Shown here one piece after another: positions 45,808 through 57,930 of a stretch of 64,000 nucleotides of DNA. Made by a program: the position numbers and the translations under genes. This stretch comes from Magnolia sinica (taxonomy: Eukaryota; Streptophyta; Magnoliopsida; Magnoliales; Magnoliaceae): positions 65,000,001 to 65,064,000 of the forward strand of contig NC_080588.1 of assembly GCF_029962835.1 (NCBI RefSeq), written 5' to 3'. How positions within the stretch are numbered: the first letter of the stretch is position 1; every line of letters begins with the position of its first letter. Below the pieces are notes generated by a model. It was not told the origin of the DNA, made no database searches, and saw only the letters and a program-made list of their open reading frames with translations.

Positions 45808-46469
45808 AATGAAGATTTAAACCCCATGAGACTACATGTTCGAACTCCCAAGTCTTGATCCATTTCCTGGTTTTCAAATTTTCCACCATCTTAGGGCATC
45901 ACCAGCATCTGAAGAAGAGATTGATACCACCGCAAGATCCGTTTGCTAATATGAGAAATGTCCACATCCAATGCCGGACTTTCTTTCCCACCATCATTTC
46001 ACAATCGCGCATAACATCTGATCGGTACAAAAGGTGGTCGATCCACAAATCGACCTGACCCGAACATCAAACCAGCTACACTGGAAATCAATGGAAAGTC
46101 AATGGTCTGATTTGATGTACAGGTGCGGCACCCCTAATGAGTGAATTGATCCAATTCCTGCTCCCATGATCTTAGATGGTGCGTCCCCCTTTTGCATGGA
46201 TTGAATGTTCTACACAAAGTACATGTTGGCAGGATAGAAAGCATTGTATGTGATAAGTTCACAAACAACATTATATGTGGACATGTCACTTTCAATATCA
46301 TTTTCAATTTTGGTAGAAGCATGAGCAGTGGCAGGATCAATCCAAAATAATTGGGTGTATCAGTCCAATTATTGGACTTCTTCATTTTTTTCTTTTCAAA
46401 CGTTCTCACCGTGACAAGAGAAGACCGGTATTTTGGCGTCTTTTTACGAAAGAGAAAAGGATGTTTGGA
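45808..46469. other. Intergenic; no gene seen
   Basis: No domain or repeat is recognised between the minisatellite and the LINE tail. Confidence 0.5.
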
Positions 46470-47260
46470 TGATGTTCTTCTTCTTTTTTTCTTTTTCTTT
46501 TTTTAGAAACAACGATTTCATTTTTAAAAAAAAAGCAGAAAAGGAACAAAGAGAACAGGAAAAAACAGAAAACAGAAACGAGAAGCATTATCTGCTGAGA
46601 TAGCAGAAAGCCCCTAGCACCCGAGGAAGCTAAGATTATACTTATGTAAGCCCTTAACATTGTTGGCCCATACGATCAACATTCTTTTAGCCCTGGACCC
46701 CACTGCCCTAACAGTTGAGGAAGTATCGTTAAAACATCTTTCATTCCTTTCTTCCCAAACGGACCACCAGATAGCAAGAATAGCCATGCGCCAAATGGTA
46801 GATCTATTCTTGTCAAGCTTGAGACCATGCCAAGATAAAAGAAGACTGGAAGCCGAATGTGGAAAGCACCAACTGATCGAGAAACTCTGACAGAAATCAG
46901 CCCAGATTTGAGAAATAAACGAGCAGTGAACCAGCAGATGATTGATGGACTCTGCCTCACACATACAGCAGAGGCAGACATTAACGATCTGCATGCCCCT
47001 CTTAGATAGGTTATCAATGGTAAGAATTCTATTTCGGCCCACCAGCCAGCCAAAACAAATGTACTTGGGGGTAGCTGGGTATTTCCAGATGAACGGGGAG
47101 ACGGCATAGGGAGAGGGCGACGCAGGGTAGATGTGGGAATAAAGAGAGCCAAACCCATTTTGAGAGTTTTGCCAAACTAGAAATATAGAAATATTTGATA
47201 CAAGCAACTTGACCGATAACCTACGGAAATCAATAAAATTCCATAGGAACAAAATCCAGT
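46470..47260 (-). mobile_element. 5'-truncated L1-type LINE (element A)
   Basis: Only the 3' part of a plant LINE remains: the C-terminal zf-RVT coding region, a 3' UTR of about 110 bp, and an A/G-rich tail (TTCTTCTTCTTTTT on the plus strand near 46470-46505). Truncation at the 5' side is normal for target-primed reverse transcription. I could not identify matching target-site duplications. Confidence 0.85.
46614..47252 (-). pseudogene. LINE ORF2 C-terminal fragment with zf-RVT domain
   Basis: A single open frame of 212 codons covers the end of a LINE ORF2. It has the PFIWKYPATPKYICFGWLVG motif and LTIDNLSKRGM. The zinc-binding-like cluster CLCCMCEAESINHLLVHC is about residues 123-140, and the tail is IWWSVWEERNERCFND. 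The frame is intact through the zf-RVT region, but endonuclease and reverse transcriptase are missing. It therefore cannot act on its own. Related segments occur at 51.1-51.5 and 63.5-63.9 kb. Confidence 0.85.
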
Positions 47261-48072
47261 AACCTCATGAGAGAAGAACTAAACCACATGCATACCATTT
47301 CATGAATCCTCATCACGAGTTTCTGCTAGTTCTTCTATTTCATCCACATCATCGAGAGCAATATATTCAGGGTCATCATCAGTAACCCCATCACTTGGAT
47401 CTGCCAAAGTTGGAAAAATTAGCTAAGTAAGAGCAGAAACCATATCCAAAGAGGAAAAAGGATCCATGAAGAAACTCATCTGAAATGAGAAAGAGAGAAT
47501 TCGCTGTTGACTCAAGGACAATATGTATACATGGATTAGATGCCTGAGTAAATTGGTGAATTTCTGCACGTGCTTTGACTTTGTATGTGCATTCCTATCT
47601 GTGCATCGCATGCATTTGTGTAGGGAATTGGGTGTATGTGGGTGTTCATATGGTGTTTGCGAATATGTCTGCTATATGCATGCGACTGTATGGTTATCCA
47701 TGTGCATGTGTGCATCTGTGCCATTTGTAGGCAACAGGGTTCTCATGTCTGTGGCATGCTCGTGTGCATGTGCTAGTGCGTGGATGCAATCAAAAGATTG
47801 TGTTCAAGACTGCATGCACCCACGCATGTGTATGCATCTGTATAGGTTTTGCTAAACCTTCACGGGGACATTTGCAACATCCATAAAGATTTTAATTGAC
47901 ACATGGCAAACCCAGTCATCTATCAGGATGGTTCATTCAACAGTACCATTGGGCGCAAGCAATGGTGCAAGAATCATGCTGATGGGATGTTTATAACCAA
48001 ATATATAAGCCAATTTGTTCCAACTGGCTGTTTTTCACAAGACAAATCACAATCATCAATATTTCAGAAAAA
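47261..48072. other. Spacer between LINE A and the Ty3 fragment
   Basis: On the minus strand at 47300-47400 a short open segment codes for acidic residues (DPSDGVTDDDPEYIALDDVD...) and ends in a stop. It is preceded by a possible AG acceptor. From 47570 to 47840 the DNA is a TGTGCATGTG-rich cryptic simple repeat. No gene is called. Confidence 0.4.
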
Positions 48073-48074
48073 AA

Positions 48075-48560
48075 AAAAAGGTTTGGAACACTACAGTGAG
48101 ATGTGAAAGGTGGGTCTTCAAATCAGGACTATAGATGAGAATATCGTCAAAAAACACCAATACAAATTGCCGAAGGAAGGGCAGAAAGACTTCATTCATA
48201 AGGCTCTGGAAGGTTGCCAGCGCATTAGAGAGGCCAAATGGCATAAACAGAAACTTGTAATGGCCTTCGTGTGTTCGAAAGGCTATCTTTGGGATATTGG
48301 CTTCAGTGACTCTTATTTGATGATAACCAGACCGCAGGTCCAGTTTCGAGAAAATGGAGGCTCCATGTAATTCATCTAAGAGCTCATCGATAACTGGAAT
48401 TGGATATCTGTCTTTTATTGTGATATTATTAAGAGCACGGTAGTCGACAAACATGTGCCAAGTCCCATCCTTCTTTTTAACCAAAAGAACTGGTGAAGAA
48501 ACTGGGCTTGTGCTAGGTCAAATGATGCCAGCATCGTGCGTTTCCTCTACCAATTTCTCA
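48075..48560 (-). pseudogene. Ty3/gypsy reverse transcriptase fragment
   Basis: The domain reads from [18 protein letters not shown] (N-terminal finger), through [19 protein letters not shown] and [20 protein letters not shown], to the catalytic centre [10 protein letters not shown] (FFDD at 48143-48154). These are the ordered motifs of Ty3/gypsy reverse transcriptase. It ends about eleven residues past [11 protein letters not shown] in a Phe run where the element is cut. The catalytic aspartates are present, but the gene is truncated and its upstream part is out of frame. Confidence 0.9.
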
Positions 48561-48957
48561 ATTTCATTTTTTTGGAAATGGCCATATGGGGATACCTGTA
48601 AGGCCTAACATTTGTAGGGGAACTATCCGGTTGCAGTGGAATTCGATGGTCCTGAAGTCAGTAAGGAGGTAACCCACTTGGCTCACCAAATATATCAGAA
48701 AATTGCTGCTGTAATAAGATAACTAACGGGTCCAGCATCGGCTCCTTAGTTGGCAGAGAATGCAAGAAGCATATGTACAGTCATTGCCCTTTTCGCAAGA
48801 GCAGATGATGAAATTCCCCATCGTCAGCCATTGTTTCAAATAAGAAACACCTTTTAGTATGAGTTGGTGTTGATCATGTTGGAACCTCATTGTTAGTTGG
48901 CCAAAATCCCAATTAATGGCTCCAAGGGATCGCAGTCATTTGGCACCAAGAACAACT

Positions 48958-49427
48958 TCATAACCGCACACAGGCAATAGGGAAAAAAAAAAAACTGAAA
49001 TGAATGTGTCCTTGTGATAACTTCATGTTGTTGCAACGACTGGGACTTTGTACCTTGCAACCATTAGCCACTGCAACACTAATTGGATTGAAGAGGGTTA
49101 TGGATAGCCCACATTGCTTGGCGATTCTTGGGATGAGGAAATTATGTGTCGATTCAGAATCAATCAGTATAGTTACCGGTTCCTTTTTATACACCCCAGA
49201 AGTCACATGGTTCCAGACCATTGTGTACTGAGTATGGCGTTGAGGGAGACTTCCATAGTAGGGGTGTCAGCAATCTCTACCTCTGGTTCAACAGTAAAGT
49301 TGTTGCCTTCCTCCATCTCGAGAAGTAGCAGTTGTGGGTGCTTGCAATGATGACCAGGGCAAAATTGCTCATCACAGTTGAAACAAAGTCCCTTAAGCCT
49401 ATGCTCCCACTGTTCAACCACACTCAA
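48958..49427 (-). pseudogene. Zinc knuckle and retroviral-type aspartic protease
   Basis: The CCHC-like knuckle LCFNCDEQFCPGHHC (about 49345-49390) is followed, after a frame change, by the protease segment VTILIDSESTHNFLIPRIAK. Family members have D-S-G at the active site. Here the glycine is replaced (DSES), which should inactivate the enzyme. A run of T/A near 48981-48992 follows the protease. Confidence 0.8.
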
Positions 49428-49481
49428 TCTTCGTACACCCAGTGGTAAATTACTAGCAGGTGGTGGGGTTGTTGTAACATA

Positions 49482-50290
49482 TCATGTCCACTTCACAGGT
49501 GGGTTAGGTAAAGCTGGGGTTGATGAAGTTGGTAATTGAGGCAAAAGACGTGCCATACGGATGGGTTGTTGTCTTGATATTGTAGAGACAATTGTATTGG
49601 TTGTTTCTTGTTGTATGGCTATAGCATATGCCTGAGTTGAAGTCGTACAATTGAGCAGTTTAACGCCTGGGCAGATGTCATCATTAAGGCCAGATATGAA
49701 GCATCTTATGAGAAATGTTTCATGCAATATCAAGCTACGGTTTGCTAGCCGCTCAAATTTTGACTGATAATCACATACAATTGTAATTTGGCACAGTTTC
49801 GCTAATGAACCTTCAAGATTTGCATCGTCAGTTGTCCCAAAGTGTGTGCACAGGGCTCAGTGAATAAAACCCATGTAAGGTGTCCAACTGTACTTGCCAG
49901 CCATTGGTACCATGGAATGGCTTCACTTTAAATATGGGTTGCTGCCATGTCCACCATCTGGTTGACAGGCACTCCATTAAGCTGTTGGACTTGTTGTGCC
50001 TGAAAAACCCACCCTTCTAGATCATTCCCATCAAAGGCAGGGAAGTCCAAACAAATGGGTCGTCCTTGGTATCCCCTAAAGGGGGCAATTGGAGGTAGGC
50101 GAATGTCCGGAGGCTGATGAGGAATGTGGACAGGGTTTGTGGGATTGGTTTCATCAACTTGTGGTGGTGGAGGAAGTAGGGTATTGATGGAAGTTTGCAA
50201 ATTCAACATAGCCTGTATGAGCTTGACGATTTTAGATGATAATTTGTTGACGTTTTGGCTGGTGGAGGAGAGTTCCATTTGTATATTGTC
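49482..50290 (-). pseudogene. Ty3/gypsy gag, broken
   Basis: Two open pieces (49928-50290 and 49482-49733) carry gag-like sequence: an N-terminal helical segment (LSSKIVKLIQAMLNLQTSIN), a proline-rich linker (LPPPPQVDETNPTNPVHIPH), then FPAFDGNDLEGWVFQAQQV. The last is the typical entry to the Ty3 retrotransposon gag domain, and FISGLNDDICPGVKL lies near its end. At least one frameshift or stop separates the pieces. Confidence 0.75.
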
Positions 50291-50304
50291 AACACGTGAC
50301 CTAT

Positions 50305-50596
50305 TGTCACACCTCCAATAGGCCATGTGTCATCTCCTGCCACATAGGCTGATAGAGTCAATAAACAGTTTTGGTCAAATAACTTCCATATGTAATATAT
50401 GCAAGATGGTGCATATCTCATGCAAGGAGAGTGGTTATCCTTTTATTTAAATTTGTTGTTAGTCAGTTCCTATTTCTTAGGACAGAATCTCTAGGGCAGT
50501 TATGTCAGAGTCTATAAAAGATTGTAATCGGTTGAAAGGGAAAACAAGAAAAAACACTTAGTTATTAGTTATTTAATTTTTCAAGGTATTCTATCA
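50305..50596 (-). mobile_element. Candidate 5' LTR of the Ty3 fragment
   Basis: On the minus strand this 292-bp block begins TGATAGAATACCTTG and ends GGAGGTGTGACA, TG...CA. It lies directly before the gag. A standard tRNA-Met primer-binding site is not visible after it. A TATAAAAG box is on the plus strand (50511-50519), so the direction is not secure. With no second LTR to compare, the ends are provisional. Confidence 0.4.
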
Positions 50597-50733
50597 GGGT
50601 TAGCTTGGTGTGAACTATTGACATTAGTAGGTCAGTTTTTGGTCTTAGATAATGTTTCCTCTTGTTGAAGAATTTCTTATTTTCTTTATGACTATGAATC
50701 CCATGTGTTGATGTGTTATAAAAATTTTATAAA

Positions 50734-50740
<7 letters not shown>

Positions 50741-50784
<44 letters not shown>
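50741..50784. repeat. (GA)n microsatellite
   Basis: About 22 GA units next to an A-run, 36 bp outside the LINE B target duplication. Confidence 0.95.
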
Positions 50785-50787
<3 letters not shown>

Positions 50788-51052
50788 AAAGATATTGGGA
50801 ATCATATTGATGCATGGTTTGGTTGAAGTAACTTTTTTTTTTTGGGGGGAAAGATAACCAAATATCACTGAAAGAAGAGGAAAAAGAAACAAAGAGAGAG
50901 AAACAGAAAACGGAAACAAAACCAGCAAGGAAAGAAAAAAGAAAAAGCCCAAAACTGAAAAAAGGCGGTCCGCTGAGAAGGCAGACCACACTAAGATTTA
51001 AAACAAAACAGAACGGAATCCTTTATCTTTGAATCTACCGCAGCCCATTCAA

Positions 51053-54000
51053 TCAGCAGCCACTTCGCACCAGCAATGGAATTGCTAACAGAATTAGAGA
51101 GGTTGTGGAAACAACGATTGTTTCTCTCTGACCAAACGGTCCACCTAAGATCGCCATTCTCCACAGCTGCTTCTTAGATTTGTCCAAGGAGACCCCGAAC
51201 CACACAGACAACATACCATTCACCGACTCAGAAACAGAGCAAGAATTCCGACCAAATGGAGGAGATGAAACGACAGTGAAGAAGGAGATGATCAACTGAT
51301 TCCTCCATATTCATGCAACAACAGCAGACATTAACCAGCGGCATCCCCCTTTTCTTTAGGTTATCAATTGTGAGAATTTTCTTCGGACCCACAAGCCAAC
51401 CGAACATCCGGATTTTAGGAGGGGCCCCACATTTCCAAATGAGAGGCGAAACAGCAGCTGAATAACCAGTGTTGGCTGCCAGCTTCCGATAAAAGGATCT
51501 CACCGTGAACACACCTGATTTGTCCCATTTTCAGGAAATTCGGTCGGCGTCAGCTGGGTGAAGCTTGAGCGAGTGGAGGGCGGACAGCAGATTAATGAAC
51601 TCAGTCTCCTCCCAGTCGTGAAGATGCCACCTGCAGACCACGTTCCAAACCGCCTCCCCGCCAGAAACTGAAAGCACCTGTTTATCATAATTTCTTTGCA
51701 CTGAGCTAAACGGAAGATGCTAGGGTAGGCTTCTTTGAGCAGCCAATCACCTAACCATGTATCCAACCAGAAACGGATGCAATTACCCTTGCCTGGGACA
51801 AACACAACCCCATTTAACACCTGCTTTTGCATGGCGAGAACTCCTTTCCACAGGGCAGAAGCCTTATAAGAGGAGGATGACTTGGACCACCAGCCCCCCC
51901 AAATGTGCCATATTTATTCTTGATCACCTGATTCCAAAGGGTCCCATCTTCACACCCAAGCCTCCAAATCCATTTCCCAAAGAGAGCTGAGTTCATGATC
52001 TTGAGGTCCCCCCCCCTGAAAGCTGCAACACACCTGCTTCCACTTGACCAGGTGGAACTTTGCTGTCTCTGACTTACCGGTCCACAAAAACTCACATCTC
52101 TATTTATCCACTGCCTTCATAATACTAACAGGACATCTGAAGATCGACATGAGGTGCACAGGCAGATTCGAGAGGGTCGCCTTAATGAGAGTATGCTGAC
52201 CACCACTGGAAAGGAAACGACATTTCCATTTGGCAAGATAAGATTCAAACCGCCCAATCACTTTATCCCAAGCAGATTTCAGGGGCACCCCAATACATAG
52301 GGGCAGCGCCACAAAAGAAGAAGGGAGATTCGCCGTCGTACAGCCCAGCTTGAAGGCATACTCTGCCGGCTCCTTCGCCTCCAAATTGACCCCAAACAAC
52401 TTAGACTTGGCCATGTTCACTTTCAATCCCGAAACCGCTTCAAAACAACGAATAGCCACATGCAAGTTGTCCACAAAAACCGGATCAGCCTCACAAAACA
52501 CCAGCATGTCGTCCGCATATTGGATGTGTGAAATTGAAGTTTCCATACCTCTGATTGTAACCCCTTGAAAGAGACCTGCCGCTTCACCTTTGGACAATAA
52601 TCTAAAGAGAGCCTCTCCAACAATAAGGAACAATGTGGGCGATAATGGGTCTCCCTGGCACAGCCCCCTAGAGCTCTTGAAGAAGCCTTTAGGATATCCA
52701 TTCAGGAGGATGGAGAAGTGAGCTGAACTAATACACTCTCCCATCCACTGGATCCATTTGATACCGAATCCCATCCTCTTCAGCAAATAGAGCAAAAAAT
52801 CCCAATCAACGTGATCATAGGCCTTTTTAATGTCTAGCTTATAGATAAGAAACTTGGATCAGGATTTGTGAGCAGAATGGAGACATTCATTGGCAATGAG
52901 CGCCCCGTCCACGATCTGCCTGCTTGGAATAAAAGCACACTGATTACCAGAGATTAGCTTCCCAATAATCGAATTCAATCTGGTGGCTAACACCTTCACT
53001 AGAATTTTGTACGGCCCGCCAAGTAGGCTGATGGGTCTGAAATCCTTCAGAGCAGCTGCGCCAGGAGATTTAGGAATAAGCATAATGAAAGAGGCCCCGG
53101 ACCCTTTGATAATCTGCCCCTACGATGGAATTCATTGAAGAAGTCCCACAGATCTCCTTTGAGAGAATCCCAGAAATTATGGAAGAAGGAAATGGGAAAA
53201 CCGTTAGGGCTCGGGGCCCTATCTCCACCAAGAGAGACCACAGCCTGCCAAATTTTGTCCATAGTGAATGGATTTTCCAGAGAATTGGACTCTGCAACAA
53301 AAATAGAGGGAAAATTGGAGATTGTCCAAAGTAGGCCTACTGACTCCCTCACCATGGAATTGAGCTTGAAAGAAATTGACCGCCTCTTCCACAATTTTGT
53401 CCCTATCCTCTATCCGAATTCCATCAATCACCATGCTATTGATTTTGTTCCTTCTTGTGTTCATACTTGCGACAGCATGAAAGAATTTTGAGTTGTAGTC
53501 CCCTTCCTTTAGCCATCTAACCCTGGATCTCTACCTCCACTGCATTTCTTTTTCCAAAGCTCTAGCTGAAATCGCTTGAATTAAATGAATTCGTTGGTGA
53601 TGGAAGTCTGAAGGCGTATAACCCGATTCAGCTTCAGCATCAAGAGCTTGTAAATCTTCCAGAAAGGCATCCGACTCCAAATCCCTATTATAGAGATTAG
53701 ACTGATTCCAAACCTTGAGCTTCTCTTTCAGCATCTTCAGCTTGCATGTTAACCTATAACCAGCAAATCCTTCCACCTTGAAACCTTCCCACCATTTAGA
53801 CACCATCTACGAGAAACCATTGATTTTATACTAAGAATTTTCAAATCTAAATGGTTTAGGGCCCCAATTCTAATCGTCTACCGAGAGGAGCAACGATTAG
53901 TCCACATATATCTGGCACCAATGAGAGGAAGGTCCATCAGCTCAAGGTCGTTAATCCAAGACGAAAAGGCCCGCATTGCGGGGGATAGATTGTGGCCATG

Positions 54001-54440
54001 AGATTTCTCCTCTACTGATCTGACAACATTGAAGTCACCAACAAAGCAACACGGCCCCGAATACCTCTGCCTGGACCTACTGAGCTCTTCCCAAAATTCC
54101 TGTCTGCGGGCGTCCACCGACGGCCCACAAACAGAACAGACAAGACAGCGGAACTGAGAAGATCTATCTTGAAGGATGACCGAAACAGAATATTTCCTGG
54201 ACCAACTGTCCACTTGTTACCATTGAGCGGATCTCCATGCCACCAAAATCCCCCCCCCCCCCCCCACCAACTAGCATCAGTGGCTTTCCACAGCGGCCGC
54301 ATAAGCCGACTATCGATCTGATGAATCTTCGTTTCCTATAAACAAATAACATTCGGATTTCTCCTCCCGCACGTCTCCTTAATGAGACTTCTCTTCAGCT
54401 TTGATCCCACACCCCTCACATTCCACGAGAAGATTTTCAT
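51053..54440 (-). pseudogene. LINE B ORF2: endonuclease, reverse transcriptase, zf-RVT
   Basis: ORF2 starts at 54440 (MKIFSWNVRGVGSK). The AP-endonuclease has its QETK motif preceded by a stop (CL*ETK, near 54340). The frame shifts at a C-run (54249-54264). It then shows SGPCCFVGDFNVVRS but loses about 40 residues near 53880, including the SDH motif. Reverse transcriptase spans about 53400-52100 with FRPISLLGGPYKILVKVLA, SRGLCQGDPLSP and the catalytic IQYADDMLVF (YADD at 52508-52519). The zf-RVT region lies at 51500-51230 (CCCCMNMEESVDHLLLHC). It is non-functional, though the YADD centre is intact. Confidence 0.9.
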
Positions 54441-55201
54441 TGAGTCACTTCATTGCCCAGAGGAACCTGAGGAGCGACATCCGTTGCTCTGCTAACTTGG
54501 AGAGCAGGTCTCTCGGCAAGACGCCGCAATTCCCTGTTACTGCACGACTTTGAAAGGCATCTTCTAGGGTACCTCAGATTTGTGATTGGTCACAAGTGAG
54601 ACTCCACACACTGAAACAAAGCAATAAAGTCTTCCAGACAGTCACCAAAAGATAAACCTAGAGCCCTTCCCACGTGACCGATGGCGTTTCTCACCCATTT
54701 TTTCTTCTGGATAGAGTCAACAAGCTTCGCCCTTGCCCCATCCTCGATAAGCTTCTGATCCATTGTACCTGCTTTTACGGCCGACCAACCAGTACGAATC
54801 TATAAAGGTTCAACTTCCAAAATGTCATCCCCGCACCTGTCTTGAAACAAAGCTAGCAAATCTTGATCAGATAGAGCATCCCTTTCTGAGAGCGATGAGG
54901 GAGGGATGGATGAAGGAGAATCGGGGCCATCCGATGCCAACGAGGCATGATCAAACTCTTCGGCCATGATAAATCCCGGTGCAACTTGTCCCGTCTCATG
55001 TTTCGACAAGCTGGAAATTTCGAACTGGTCGCACTTGTGAGCTTCAATGGGGACGAAGAAGCCGGGATGGTAATAAGGCTCCTACCCATTATTGGGTCAG
55101 GCTGGGGGGAACTATTAAGGTTGAGGGATCTCAGCCGAGAAGAACCCGACGAACCAGATCCATCCTCCTCACCATAAGCTTCAGCTACCACCCGCTATCA
55201 G

Positions 55202-57193
55202 TTAACAGTTTCTCGAGTCAGCTCCCTTCCCACTCCCATATGTCCCCTGCCCCTTTGAGATCGCAGAAGACATCACAGTTCCCACTCCCAACTGACATAT
55301 CAGACCATCCGACGTCCATTTGGACGTCCCAAATGCTTTTGGGGCTCTAACGTAAACACGCGTCGCGACTGCAGAAGCCCCTCTGTCTCTCTCTGCATGA
55401 GGCGACAAAAGCTGAAGCGAGTTATTACGATCACGTGCCTCGCACGCGGAACATATACACGCGTCATGTGCCTCACACGCCAAAGACGCGATGTGTCTCT
55501 CTGCCCGAGTCGATAGCTGTTGAATGGAGTTAATGCGCTCGCGTGCCTCGCACGCCAAAGACACATGCGGCGAGACACGTATCGGCTCCCCACAAGAGGA
55601 AGACCCATTCTCCATGCCACATGTCACTCTCTCCGACCGCATCAGCTCCACACGAGAGAGCGGACCATTCTCCTCGCCACATCTCAGCTCCACACGTGAG
55701 AGAGAACCACACTCAGCGGGATTAGGTTGACAGCTATTGACTGATATGCCTGTACCTTGCAGGTTGCGTGTAGCACGCGATGGCAGAGCATGCGTACAAC
55801 AAGTCTCTCGATGGATGCCAGTTGTAGGATCACGATCCCGTGCTCCAACGGAGTAGCAGGACCTTCGTTGCACCTTCACGCCTTCTGTCGTCGCCTACGG
55901 AGGGGGAGATGATCGCTGCTTCAACTTCCAGACTCCACCCCACCTCGGGTGGAGTTCCTCCCTTATTTCCCTGAGCACCGGGAGTTCCACCACTCTCCCC
56001 TCCACAAAAACCTTTAGATGAACCGGCAGCAACTCCCCTTTTCTCATACTGATTTTGGCGCGGATAACTCCCAATTCCTCCCCCATCTTCGTCTTCTGAT
56101 CAAGTTCTATCAGGGCTCCAATTTTAGAGATGGTTGCAGTAAAAAAGTCTTCGTACCATAATTCAAGTGGGACCCCCCAAATAAGTATCCAGAACTCTTC
56201 CAAACTGAAGGAAGAAAAAGCATCCCACGTTTGAACTTTGACAATCAATTCCTCAGGGTGCAAAACACCAGCCATAACAAGGAGCTCCGGATTAACATCT
56301 GGGCTGACTTTAATCCATAGATCATTATAACCGATAGGCTTTATGGAGTAGGTGTTCGGATTAAGGCCGCAACATTCCGCAATCCACTTGTTAACCTGCG
56401 TCAAGGAAGCTCCCTCTCTGGTGGTCACCACCACCGTGTTCTGCGATGTCATTTAAGACTAAGCGAACCTGTCCTTGCTTATGCATATCAACATCGGGTC
56501 GGAAGACTCCGTGATAAGAGGGGCATCAGGTTTCAAGTGTTGAGTACCGGATTGTAGTGGAGTCGTATGTATTGGATCAGTGAGTATTGTAGAATCCGCT
56601 GCCACCGATTGCAGTAAAGCCTCCTTGAAAGATTGGCCTGAGGTAGACGGGATGTTGTGGCCAGTTTTCCGAAGGTTTGCGGATCTAATCCCATCGGAGC
56701 CCATCTTTGATACCAAATGCGAATCCCCTGGTTTCTTCTGCGTTTGCCTATCCGAACCGAAACGAGCCCTTTGAACTAACATCGGTTTTCCGACAAATTT
56801 TTCACCGTGGAGCATTTGAACTGCTCTTCCCAACTCCTCCTCGGAACTCATCCAGACCAGGGCAAAACAACTATAAGCCCCGGATACCCTATCTCTTGGT
56901 AGGACGATATCCATAACTGCTCCTGCGCGACCGAAAATTCTTTTGAAGTTGAGTGGCACCCACCCTTGTGGGTATCCCTTGACGAAAAGCGTTGAATATG
57001 ACGCATAGTCATTTCTTTTCCTGGTCAGCTCCTTCCCTTTCCGGGATTTCCAACTGATCGTCTGCCATTGTTGATGATGATCGTCGTTCTGCACTTTCAC
57101 CCCTACCTGTATCGCTTGGCCTGGATCGTTTGCAAACCCCATCTCCCCCCAGATCTTCGAGACTGAAATGGGACAATGCTTCAGCATATGCAT
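55202..57193 (-). pseudogene. LINE B ORF1: RRM and DUF4283-like protein
   Basis: One frame runs from 57193 to 55202, interrupted only by TAG at 56459-56461 and TAG at 55895-55897. The first part has an RNA-recognition motif (STLFVKGYPQGWVPLNFKRI ... GAYSCFALVWMS ... GKPMLVQRARFG). The second part (56452-55895) has the DUF4283-like core, with IWGVPLELWYEDFF and GALIELDQKTKMGEELGVIR. The C-terminal 225 codons are repetitive, rich in Cys/Glu/Arg/Ser (SLACEARERINSIQ and relatives). Such ORF1 proteins bind element RNA. The first stop corresponds to one in element C. Confidence 0.85.
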
Positions 57194-57220
57194 TCGAGAC
57201 TGAAAAATGGTTGAAGTAAC

Positions 57221-57930
57221 AGCTCATGCGTGTGTCACAAAGTTCTAGTGAGAACCGCCATTAACAGAACAAACCCAGAAATTGAAAGGCTTCCCCACTG
57301 TGAAGGAGTTGAGCAACAAATACAGCCCTGAAACCTACTAATCACTTCAGGGCAGGTTCACAACTTAGGAAAATGAATGAGTTTGAGAGGACACTACCAT
57401 CTCAAATTCATCTAAAGCTTAACAGTTGAATTTTCTAGATTTCAAGTGTGCAACTGTTATCGCATTGCTCAGAATTGAAGTGTAATTCTGGCATAATTCT
57501 TGCCTATAGACAAAGGACTTTGGGATATTCATTCCTTAGTAGCAGGGGAAGTAAGAAGCAGATTCAGGTTCTTTAGCAAGGTAAGGAAAATAAATAATAA
57601 GAAAAAGCCTACAAAGTGGGGAACACGGATTCAAGGCAGGAGCCAAACCCTGGTTGAAGGTTTCTACAATTAAGTTCCCATCTACTTATAGGAATTGCAC
57701 AAACTAAAACCCTTTATTCATTCCCCAAGTTGTACAACCCTAAAAACACCCATTAATCAAAACCTGGAATCTATTTTCTGCACTTATAGGCAAAACAAAT
57801 CCTAAATAACCCTCACTAGGATTGAGACATCTCAATTATAAGCCTTCCCCAAAACCAACTTCACAACTGTTCATTAAAAGGTGATATATGAAATAACAAA
57901 ATGAGTATGTTTGGAATTTGGTAGAACCAA
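57221..57930. other. Spacer between two divergent LINEs
   Basis: Unique-looking AT-rich DNA without a recognised gene. It separates the 5' ends of LINE B (minus) and LINE C (plus). Confidence 0.5.

Larger units (their letters stand above)
48073..50596 (-). mobile_element. Truncated Ty3/gypsy retrotransposon
   Basis: Domain order on the minus strand is LTR (50305-50596), gag, zinc knuckle, aspartic protease, reverse transcriptase. This is the 5' half of a Ty3/gypsy element. It breaks off inside reverse transcriptase at an A-run (48066-48078, plus strand). RNase H, integrase and the 3' LTR are absent. Several stops and shifts occur throughout. Confidence 0.85.
50833..57207 (-). mobile_element. 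Near-full-length L1-type LINE (element B)
   Basis: The 6.4-kb element has ORF1 (RRM plus DUF4283-like), ORF2 (endonuclease, reverse transcriptase, zf-RVT), a 3' UTR and a poly(A) tail (T-run 50833-50843 on plus). It is bounded by an exact 13-bp duplication TGGTTGAAGTAAC at 50820-50832 and 57208-57220. These define both ends and prove insertion by target-primed reverse transcription. ORF1 starts only 15 bp inside the 5' end, so the original 5' UTR was probably lost. Multiple stops, frameshifts and an endonuclease deletion make it inactive. Confidence 0.95.

Noticed and set aside
47523-47855. 110-codon Cys/Val-rich plus frame
   Set aside because: Read from a cryptic TGTGCATG simple repeat; overlapping minus frame of His/Thr type.
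55300-55730. Overlapping frames in the LINE B ORF1 tail
   Set aside because: Shadows of the repetitive ORF1 tail in other frames.
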